Shown here in pieces: positions 1 to 5,840 of a DNA stretch of 9,435 bases. The stretch spans positions 1 through 9,435 of the forward strand of contig CAYWJR010000056.1 in NCBI GenBank assembly GCA_964458615.1. The letters run 5' to 3'. The first letter of the stretch is position 1, and each line of letters opens with the position of its first letter. The notes beneath the pieces are model-generated. The model did not search any database. It was not told the origin of the DNA and saw only the letters and a program-made list of their open reading frames with translations. The stretch is from SHNJ01 sp964458615. Lineage in GTDB: Bacteria; Pseudomonadota; Alphaproteobacteria; SHNJ01. Position numbers and translations under genes: made by a program.

Positions 1-150
1 GCCGTGCAAAAATTGCTGGAAATGCAGGGCGTAAACAAAATTCTGGATATGGATTATGCCGCCATCGACATGCGCATTTCCGACCGCATGTTTTTACAGA
101 AAAAAACCGATCCCAAAACACCTGGCACCGGCGCGGATAAAAACACCTAA
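1..150 (+). CDS. ftsQ: Cell division protein FtsQ, C-terminal end (partial)
   Basis: This is the last 49 codons of an open frame that enters from the left edge and stops with TAA at 148-150. The visible protein begins AVQKLLEMQGVNKILDMDYA, continues with AIDMRISDRMFLQ, and ends in a short polar Lys/Thr/Pro-rich tail. The 'IDMR.SDRMF' block resembles the last strand of the FtsQ beta domain in alphaproteobacteria, often written IDLRLPDRL. FtsQ is a single-pass inner-membrane protein of the divisome that works with FtsB and FtsL to activate septal peptidoglycan synthesis. The identification leans on this short block and on its position directly before ftsA and ftsZ, the usual dcw order. The membrane segment and POTRA domain lie outside the window. 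Confidence 0.8.
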   Translation, partial: AVQKLLEMQGVNKILDMDYAAIDMRISDRMFLQKKTDPKTPGTGADKNT

Positions 151-350
151 AACCGACGGTTGCCAATGGTTGATTGAAACACATGACGGCAAAGATTTCC
201 ACAAGCCGTAAAATGGCTGGTTTTCCGCAATAAATATCCTTGTGCCGCCACACATATCAGAGTATTTTTGTCACAGAAATACCAAGCGCCGTTTCCAATA
301 TTATCCGTCACGATGGCGGATGGGTGAAAACGCCGCATATACGGAAAAAT

Positions 351-1638
351 ATGCCGCCACGGTTCCGAAAAAATACAATCGCCGCATTGGACATCGGATC
401 GTCCAAAGTGTGCTGCTTCATCGCCAAAATCGACGATGCGGGACGCGCGCGCGTGTACGGCGTCGGGCATCAAATTTCCGGCGGGATGAAGGCCGGCGCG
501 GTCATGAATATGGAAGCGGTTGAAAATTCCATTTTAAACGCCGTCCACGCGGCCGAACAAATGGCCGGTGGCGACACGATCCGGTCGGTTTACGTGAACG
601 TATCTTGCGGCCAACCCGCATCGCAACATTTCGACGTTGAATTGCCCATCGGCGGCCAACAAGTGCGCGACATGGATGTGCAAAAATTATTGTATCAATG
701 CCGCCAGGCATACGATCAACAAATGGCCAGCGCAGAAAGCGCGAACGACAATTCCATGAACCGGCATTTGTTGCACGCAATCCCGGTCGGTTACAGTTTG
801 GACAGCAGCCGGGGCATACGCGACCCGCGCGGCATGTACGGCCAGCGTTTGGGCGCCAGCGTGCATGTGGTATCCGCGCAAAACGCCGCATTGCGGAATT
901 TGGCCAGTTGCGTCGAACATTGCCATTTGGACGTGGATGGATTTGTGCTTTCGCCTTATGCGTCGGGTTTGGCATCTCTGGTCGAAGACGAGATGGATCT
1001 GGGTTGCACCTTGATCGACATGGGCGGCGGCACAACATCGATCGCCGTGTTTTTTCGACGGCAATTTGTTGTTCAGCGATATTATTCCAATCGGCGGCAT
1101 GCATGTCACCAACGACATCGCGCGCGGTCTTTCGACGCCGGTGTTACAGGCGGAGAGGTTAAAAACATTGTTCGGCTGCGCATTGGCGACGCCGCAAGAC
1201 GAAGAAGACCGCATCGATGTTCCGTTGGTCGGCGAAAATAATTACGACGATGCGCCGAACCATGTGCCGAAATCGCATTTGAACCGGATCATCCAGCCGC
1301 GCGTCGAAGAAACATTCGAAGCGGTGCGGCAAAAATTGGAATCGGCCGGGGTCGATAAAATCGCCGGACGCCGCGTGGTATTGACCGGCGGCGCCAGCCA
1401 ATTGTCGAATGTCCGCGAATTGGCCGGGATGATTTTGGATAAACAAGTCCGTTTGGGTAAACCGATTCGGTTGACCGGATTGGCCGATGCGGCCGCAGGC
1501 CCCGCTTTTTCCACCTGCGCCGGATTGCTGGCTTTTGCCATTACCCAGGAACGCCAGGATGACGACCGCAAATCATCCACAGGAAACGGCAAAACCTTGT
1601 TGCAACGCGCCAAACTTTGGATTGAAGAGAATTTATAG
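351..1638 (+). CDS. ftsA: Cell division protein FtsA, frame broken by a 1-nt shift
   Basis: FtsA is an actin-like ATPase that anchors FtsZ filaments to the inner membrane. Visible parts, numbered from ATG 351 with the shift corrected: phosphate-1 motif AALDIGSSKVCC (11-22), phosphate-2 motif LIDMGGGTTSIAVFF (221-235), adenosine motif VVLTGGASQL (342-351), and a C-terminal amphipathic membrane-targeting helix LLQRAKLWIEENL (416-428). The corrected length of 428 residues is normal for the family. The frame opened at 351 runs out of family similarity after codon 1053-1055 and stops at 1241. The matching sequence continues from 1057 in the +1 frame (DGNLLFSDIIPIGGMHV) to TAG 1636-1638. One T too many in the TTTTTT tract (1050-1055) explains this exactly. 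FtsA is normally needed for division, so a sequencing error is likelier than true gene loss. The start is uncertain: ATG 351 has a weak GGA about 5 nt upstream, and GTG 324 in the same frame would add nine residues. Confidence 0.9.
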
Positions 1639-1639
1639 A

Positions 1640-1665
1640 CCCTATATATTGGTTTCGTTATAGGG
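1640..1665. promoter_or_regulatory. Inverted repeat between ftsA and ftsZ
   Basis: CCCTATA (1640-1646) and TATAGGG (1659-1665) form a perfect 7-bp inverted repeat with a 12-nt spacer, two bases after the ftsA stop. No T-run follows, so it does not look like an intrinsic terminator. It could be an operator or an mRNA hairpin that separates ftsA from ftsZ expression. Farther down, TATACT (1695-1700) is a possible -10 box for an ftsZ promoter, but no convincing -35 lies at the right distance. No function is assigned. Confidence 0.35.
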
Positions 1666-1774
1666 AATACCACCGATTTTAGTAGAAACCGCTATATACT
1701 GCGTTGTTTCGATAACGATTTAATAGATTTCATTACCGCACCGCATAACCCGCACCAAGGCCAAGGAGAAACCC

Positions 1775-3604
1775 ATGTCGATCAATCTGCGCGCACCAAA
1801 AACCGAAAGCGAATTGAAACCCCGCATTACCGTGGTTGGGGTTGGGGGCGCCGGCGGCAACGCGGTCAACAACATGATCCGGTCGAATTTGCAAGGCGTT
1901 GAATTCGTATGCGCCAACACCGACGCGCAGGCGATTCAACAAAATCTGTCCGAACGTAAAATTCAATTGGGTGTCAACATCAATCGCGGTTTGGGCGCCG
2001 GGGCGAAACCGGATGTGGGCAAGGCAGCGGCCGAAGAATCGATCGAAGAAATCATCCTNNNNNNNNNNATGGGCGGCGGCACAGGTTCGGGCGCGGGCCC
2101 GGTTGTCGCGCGCGCCAGCCGTGAATTGGGTATTTTGACCGTCGGCGTTGTAACCAAACCATTCACATTCGAAGGCGCGCACCGCATGAAATTGGCGGAA
2201 AACGCGATCGAAGAAATGCAAAATTACGTGGACACATTGATCGTGATCCCGAACCAGAATTTATTCCGCATCGCCAATGAACGCACCACGTTCGCCGATG
2301 CGTTTAAAATGGCCGACGACGTATTGTATTCCGGCGTTCGCGGCGTGACCGATTTGATCACCATGCCGGGATTGATCAACCTGGATTTCGCCGACATTCA
2401 AACCGTTATGGCGGAAATGGGCAAGGCGATGATGGGCACCGGCGAAGCCGAAGGCGACCGCCGGGCATTAGATGCCGCCGAAGCCGCGATCAACAACCCA
2501 TTGTTGGATGATGTCAGCATGAAAGGCGCGCGCGCCGTTTTGATCAACATCACCGGCGGTTTGGACATGACCTTATTCGAAGTGGACGAAGCCGCCAACC
2601 GCATCCGGTCCGAAGTCGATCCGGACGCCAACATTATATTCGGTGCGTTTTTCGACGAAAAATTGGCTGGCCGCATGCGTATTTCGTTGGTTGCCGCCGG
2701 CATGGATGCCGCCGCGATCAAATCGGGCATCGATGCGCGCCAACAGGCCGCAAACAACCCGTATGGTTTGGGTTTGCGCCCACAACAAAAGGTCGTGCCG
2801 CACGCCGACATCATCGCCAGCGCGCGCAAGCCGTTGCCGCAGCCGGTTGCACCATCGGCACAACCATCGTCTTATGCCAACCGCGTCAATTTGAATGAAA
2901 TGGCGTCGTCCAGTTTCGGTAACGCCCGCAACGAATCGCCGCGCAATGAAACAAAGGCGTTTACCAAGGCATTGAACGAAACCGTCGCCACATCGAAAGA
3001 CACGGATTTATTCGTGGCGCCAAAACCGGTTATGGTTGACACATCCACCAACGATTTGGTGATGACCGACCGTATCGTTACCACCGCAAAAACCACGGTT
3101 ACAGAAAACACCGAATCGGCGGCATATGAATCGGCAACATTGGATATTCCGGAACAAAAAACCGCGCCTGCGGTTACCGATACAGTCGTGCGCCAGCCTG
3201 CTGCTGCGGCACCGGCAAAACCATCGCCCGCGTCTTATGTGTCGTCTTATGCATCCGCGCCAAGCCGCACCGCATCGAATACATCGGACCGCGCACCGGA
3301 ATCGGTGGCCGCGAAATCCGCCAACGCCGGCTCATCATCCATCGCCGACCGCGCGCAACGCCGTGGCCCTGGATTGTTTGAACGCATGATGGGCGGCGTT
3401 TTGGGCAGCGGCAAACCGGAATCGCAAAACACACCGCGTCAGGAACCGACATTGCTGCGCACAGAAACGCCGGATATGGCTTCTGCGTCTGTTGCACCGT
3501 CAAACCACCCTGCCCCTGCCAATGAAACATTGGCGCCAAAAAATGCGGAAAACGACGATTTGTTGGATATTCCGGCATTCTTGCGCCGTGGTGGCGGCAA
3601 TTAA
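1775..3604 (+). CDS. ftsZ: Cell division GTPase FtsZ (contains an assembly gap)
   Basis: FtsZ is the tubulin-like GTPase that polymerises into the Z-ring at midcell. ATG 1775 follows a good AAGGAG at 1763-1768. Visible parts: T1 nucleotide loop VGVGGAGGNAV (21-31), T4 tubulin signature GGGTGSG (100-106), T7 catalytic loop NLDFAD (N202, D204, D207), and the core ending near residue 328. A long Ala/Pro/Ser/Thr-rich linker of about 265 residues follows, then the C-terminal peptide LLDIPAFLRR that in this family binds FtsA and other partners. The translated length is 609, long as in several alphaproteobacteria because of the linker. Two oddities stand out. Ten N interrupt codons 95-98, where the segment before MGGG should be. 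T4 reads GGGTGSG, not the usual FtsZ GGGTGTG. The gene may be co-transcribed with ftsA, 136 bp upstream, and transcription ends at the hairpin 22 bp after the stop. Confidence 0.98.
   Translation: MSINLRAPKTESELKPRITVVGVGGAGGNAVNNMIRSNLQGVEFVCANTDAQAIQQNLSERKIQLGVNINRGLGAGAKPDVGKAAAEESIEEIIXXXXMGGGTGSGAGPVVARASRELGILTVGVVTKPFTFEGAHRMKLAENAIEEMQNYVDTLIVIPNQNLFRIANERTTFADAFKMADDVLYSGVRGVTDLITMPGLINLDFADIQTVMAEMGKAMMGTGEAEGDRRALDAAEAAINNPLLDDVSMKGARAVLINITGGLDMTLFEVDEAANRIRSEVDPDANIIFGAFFDEKLAGRMRISLVAAGMDAAAIKSGIDARQQAANNPYGLGLRPQQKVVPHADIIASARKPLPQPVAPSAQPSSYANRVNLNEMASSSFGNARNESPRNETKAFTKALNETVATSKDTDLFVAPKPVMVDTSTNDLVMTDRIVTTAKTTVTENTESAAYESATLDIPEQKTAPAVTDTVVRQPAAAAPAKPSPASYVSSYASAPSRTASNTSDRAPESVAAKSANAGSSSIADRAQRRGPGLFERMMGGVLGSGKPESQNTPRQEPTLLRTETPDMASASVAPSNHPAPANETLAPKNAENDDLLDIPAFLRRGGGN
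2059..2068. other. Assembly gap (10 N) inside ftsZ
   Basis: Ten undetermined bases lie between the codons for EEII and MGGGTGSG. In E. coli FtsZ, 19 residues lie between the acidic AADED stretch and MGGG. Here the equivalent stretch after AAEES holds 5 residues plus 4 unknown codons. The real missing sequence is therefore probably about 40 bp, including most of the 'hydrophobic strand then AG' segment just before T4. The N-run is best read as a placeholder of nominal length. Confidence 0.95.
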
Positions 3605-3625
3605 AGAACACCGCCTAAGCAATTG

Positions 3626-3654
3626 AAAACCCGGCCTTTGTGCCGGGTTTTTTT
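3626..3654 (+). terminator. Intrinsic terminator after ftsZ
   Basis: AAAACCCGGC (3626-3635) pairs perfectly with GCCGGGTTTT (3642-3651) around a 6-nt loop, and the T-run covers 3648-3654. It begins 22 bp after the ftsZ stop and marks the end of the dcw transcript, separating it from the next gene. Confidence 0.92.
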
Positions 3655-3690
3655 ATGAATCACGCGCCGGTTTAATCCCGATTTTTATGT

Positions 3691-3719
3691 TTGCCAATCG
3701 TAATTTAAAAGGATACGAT
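3691..3719 (+). promoter_or_regulatory. Probable sigma-70-type promoter of the DnaA-domain-IV-like gene
   Basis: TTGCCA (3691-3696, five of six matches to the -35 consensus), a 17-bp spacer, and TACGAT (3714-3719, four of six matches to the -10) precede the start codon at 3749 by 30 bp. The position directly after the ftsZ terminator fits an independent transcription start. Predicted leader is only about 20-25 nt. Confidence 0.55.
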
Positions 3720-3741
3720 TTGATTGAATAACAAAGGCTGC

Positions 3742-3767
3742 TTTATCCATGAAACATGGTTTTATCC
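3742..3767. promoter_or_regulatory. Hairpin over the start codon flanked by TTTATCC direct repeats
   Basis: CCATG (3747-3751), AAA, CATGG (3755-3759) is a perfect small inverted repeat that contains the ATG of the DnaA-domain-IV-like gene. TTTATCC occurs on both sides, at 3742-3748 and 3761-3767, 19 bp apart. TTATCC is the first two thirds of a DnaA box (TTATCCACA), and the left copy continues as TTATCCATG with 7 of 9 matches. Autoregulation is possible, but TTATCC also occurs elsewhere in the window. Confidence 0.25.
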
Positions 3768-4537
3768 CGCCAGATATACGCCTGAATATTTTGCTGGATT
3801 CTGTTGTGAATGCCTGCAAATTAAGTTCTTCAATCGATCTTTTTGGTAAAACACGCACAGATCGATTAATTGACGCGCGCAATATTTTCACGCATTTGGC
3901 CAGAAAACACACGGGCTGTAGCTTTCATGATTTGGCATTTTTTTGCGGGGTTAAATCGCATTGCACACTCATGCACCGGAATAACGAAATGAAGGCGATT
4001 TTGGCCGTAGGTGCGGATGCCGAATTGATCGGATTATACAATCAAGCTGAAACCGCCTATTTCGAAGCGGTACAATCCGGAAAATGGCGCGATTATATCA
4101 GTAAACGCAAATTAAAAAATTCTGAACAACCGCAACAATCGGTTGTGCCTGTCGTGCGATGGGATCTTTTAACCCAGTCGGTTTGCGATGTCTTTGGCGT
4201 ACCGTTAGAAAAATTGACCGCACCGATCCCAAAAGATGGCCCCAAAATTCCGTTAGTAATTGCGCAGGCAAAATTTAGTTTTATGGTTATTGGCATGCAA
4301 GCCGGCGGTTATTTCGGTGAGGCCGCCAAAATGGCCGGTGTGCCGTTGCCGCCATCCTATCAACTGATAGTCGATCATAAATCAATTGAAAAAAGACGCG
4401 CAGCCGCAAAAAGCAAATATACAAGAATGATGCGCGAATCGAACCACGCACCACCCGCGCCCGCAACGCTCAACCAACCGACTGTTACGGCTGCGGGTGC
4501 CAAGAATCTGCTAGATGCGCGCATGCGGCAAAAATAA
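3749..4537 (+). CDS. Protein with two divergent DnaA domain IV-like DNA-binding domains, no ATPase
   Basis: A 262-residue protein with no signal peptide or membrane segment. Residues 12-85 look like DnaA domain IV (Bac_DnaA_C, the helix-turn-helix that binds DnaA boxes). A first helix LLDSVVNACKL leads to RTDRLIDARNIFTHLARK and then a degenerate signature GVKSHCTLMH, where DnaA has roughly G-R-D-H-T-T-V-x-H. Residues 138-215 repeat the pattern more weakly: LLTQSVCDVFGVPLEKL, a middle helix AKFSFMVIGMQ, then PPSYQLIVDH in the signature position. The domain I, AAA+ and Walker motifs of DnaA are absent. A basic stretch (KRRAAAKSKYTRMMR) and a Pro/Ala tail follow. ATG 3749 is preceded by AAGG about 11 nt upstream, a weak ribosome site. 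By homology it should bind DNA, perhaps DnaA-box-like sites, and might regulate replication or transcription; that role is inference. The first domain call is fairly firm, the second less so. Confidence 0.8.
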   Translation: MKHGFIPPDIRLNILLDSVVNACKLSSSIDLFGKTRTDRLIDARNIFTHLARKHTGCSFHDLAFFCGVKSHCTLMHRNNEMKAILAVGADAELIGLYNQAETAYFEAVQSGKWRDYISKRKLKNSEQPQQSVVPVVRWDLLTQSVCDVFGVPLEKLTAPIPKDGPKIPLVIAQAKFSFMVIGMQAGGYFGEAAKMAGVPLPPSYQLIVDHKSIEKRRAAAKSKYTRMMRESNHAPPAPATLNQPTVTAAGAKNLLDARMRQK

Positions 4538-4592
4538 TCAGGCGCAAATTTTTATTCCCTGAAATTAATAATCATCACGGAACGGTTGCATC

Positions 4593-4608
4593 CCATAGAA
4601 TTCAATGG
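4593..4608. promoter_or_regulatory. Imperfect 16-bp palindrome in the intergenic region
   Basis: CCATAGAATTCAATGG reads the same on both strands except at two positions and has GAATTC at its centre. It lies in the AT-rich 252-bp region between the DnaA-domain-IV-like gene and the truncated DUF1800 copy, upstream of the duplicated unit. It shares the string ATCCCATAGA with the region upstream of the - strand gene at the right end. It is a candidate operator only. Confidence 0.25.
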
Positions 4609-4682
4609 AATCAAAGATCAATTGGTTAAAATACGTGGCTAATTTGAATTAAAACCCTGTAAATATTACCTTTAATTGAATT

Positions 4683-5261
4683 GTTTGGCTTTATAATAGG
4701 CAGATAAAGGTTTTCTCAAAGAACACATTCAAAAATATGCTAGTATCATAATAGTGATAATAATTAAAATCGGGTAATCGGAGACGGGCATGACGACACA
4801 ACGGTTGATTCCAAATATCAACAAGTTGAACCCTGCGCAAAAATCTTATTTGCAAAAGAAGAATGCGCGGCAAGCGATTGCCAACGCGATCGCATCACCC
4901 GATTTGTCCAAACCTTGGTCGCCGTCGTTTATAACCACCAAAATGCAACAAGATCTGGCCGCCGGCGCAAGCAGCGCGGTGATGAACGTTACATCCACCC
5001 CTGCTGGATCGCAATCCCGCCGCACCACCCGTTCCGGGCGCGTGCGCATGCGCGCCGATCAGGCGCGCGCTATTGTTATGAACGCTGCTGGCGTAACGTC
5101 TTCTGGATCTTCTGGAACCCCTATTCGCAACGCGCAAATGGCGCTAGAGGCTTGCGTTGCCACCCACCGTTTCGGTTATGGCCCGAAACCGACCGATTTC
5201 GCCGCTATACAAACCGCAGGCGGAGCGCGCAATTGGCTTTTGGGTCAATTGAATTTAAACA
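4683..5261 (+). repeat. Tandem direct repeat, copy 1 (579 bp)
   Basis: Read line by line, this segment is identical to 5262-5840 at every position I compared and abuts it with no spacer. It holds about 107 bp of upstream sequence, the ribosome site, and the first 157 codons of the DUF1800 gene. The flanks differ: T at 4682 against A at 5261 on the left, and G at 5262 against A at 5841 on the right. The unit length (3 x 193) is a multiple of three. It is either a very recent tandem duplication or two overlapping contigs joined end to end. Confidence 0.97.
4713..4759 (+). promoter_or_regulatory. Candidate promoter and small inverted repeat upstream of the truncated DUF1800 copy
   Basis: TTCTCA (4713-4718), 17 bp, TATGCT (4736-4741) is a modest promoter match, with four of six bases in each box. 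TATCA (4744-4748) and TGATA (4755-4759) form an inverted repeat around the expected start of transcription. A consensus TATAAT also stands at 4692-4697 but lacks a recognisable -35. All of these lie inside the duplicated unit. Confidence 0.3.
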
Positions 5262-5275
5262 GTTTGGCTTTATAA
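4790..5275 (+). pseudogene. Truncated duplicate of the DUF1800 gene (N-terminal 157 codons)
   Basis: This frame has the same start, ribosome site (CGGAG about 7 nt before ATG) and first 157 residues as the full gene at 5369. It then runs into the upstream region of the second repeat copy, adds SLAL and stops at TAA 5273-5275. It holds the polar N-terminal extension and only the first motif of the DUF1800 domain (HRFGYGPKPTD, 126-136), so it cannot fold as the whole domain. If the duplication is real, it could still be expressed as a 161-residue fragment. If the duplication is an assembly join, this gene does not exist. Confidence 0.85.
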
Positions 5276-5840
5276 TAGGCAGATAAAGGTTTTCTCAAAG
5301 AACACATTCAAAAATATGCTAGTATCATAATAGTGATAATAATTAAAATCGGGTAATCGGAGACGGGCATGACGACACAACGGTTGATTCCAAATATCAA
5401 CAAGTTGAACCCTGCGCAAAAATCTTATTTGCAAAAGAAGAATGCGCGGCAAGCGATTGCCAACGCGATCGCATCACCCGATTTGTCCAAACCTTGGTCG
5501 CCGTCGTTTATAACCACCAAAATGCAACAAGATCTGGCCGCCGGCGCAAGCAGCGCGGTGATGAACGTTACATCCACCCCTGCTGGATCGCAATCCCGCC
5601 GCACCACCCGTTCCGGGCGCGTGCGCATGCGCGCCGATCAGGCGCGCGCTATTGTTATGAACGCTGCTGGCGTAACGTCTTCTGGATCTTCTGGAACCCC
5701 TATTCGCAACGCGCAAATGGCGCTAGAGGCTTGCGTTGCCACCCACCGTTTCGGTTATGGCCCGAAACCGACCGATTTCGCCGCTATACAAACCGCAGGC
5801 GGAGCGCGCAATTGGCTTTTGGGTCAATTGAATTTAAACA
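5262..5840 (+). repeat. Tandem direct repeat, copy 2 (579 bp)
   Basis: Exact second copy of 4683-5261. It continues without interruption into the remainder of the DUF1800 gene, so this copy is the functional one. Sequence just after the unit (ATTTGGATTT at 5841) resembles the unit's own start (GTTTGGCTTT at 5262), 8 of 10 bases. Such similarity could have helped a duplication but is not exact homology across the join. Confidence 0.97.
5292..5338 (+). promoter_or_regulatory. Candidate promoter and small inverted repeat upstream of the intact DUF1800 gene
   Basis: Second copy, 579 bp downstream, of the element at 4713-4759: TTCTCA (5292-5297), 17 bp, TATGCT (5315-5320), then TATCA (5323-5327) and TGATA (5334-5338). 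Because the element lies wholly inside the repeat unit, the intact operon keeps its own copy whether or not the duplication is real. The boxes match only moderately. Confidence 0.3.

Noticed and set aside
240..350. Extension of ftsA to a TTG start at 240
   Set aside because: The added residues do not resemble FtsA and no ribosome site precedes TTG 240. ATG 351 or GTG 324 gives a normal FtsA N-terminus.
151..350. Promoter or weak terminator between ftsQ and ftsA
   Set aside because: AGCC/GGCT near 204-217 makes only a 4-bp stem, and the best -35/-10 pair (TTGTGC at 240, TATTTT at 263) matches poorly. The 200-bp gap holds nothing I can support.
502..1214. Long antisense frames inside ftsA
   Set aside because: They mirror the coding bias of ftsA on the other strand, have Arg/Cys-rich compositions, and show no ribosome site or family motif.
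1733..2221. Antisense frame across the start of ftsZ
   Set aside because: It is the complement of a conserved FtsZ region and is bridged only by the N-run.
4541..4549. CAGGCGCAA after the stop of two genes (4541 and 8397 region)
   Set aside because: A nine-base match in different contexts, with no structure around it, is not enough to call a shared element.
4683..5840. Insertion sequence or other mobile element causing the duplication
   Set aside because: No transposase, terminal inverted repeats or target-site duplication are visible; the unit is only host gene sequence.
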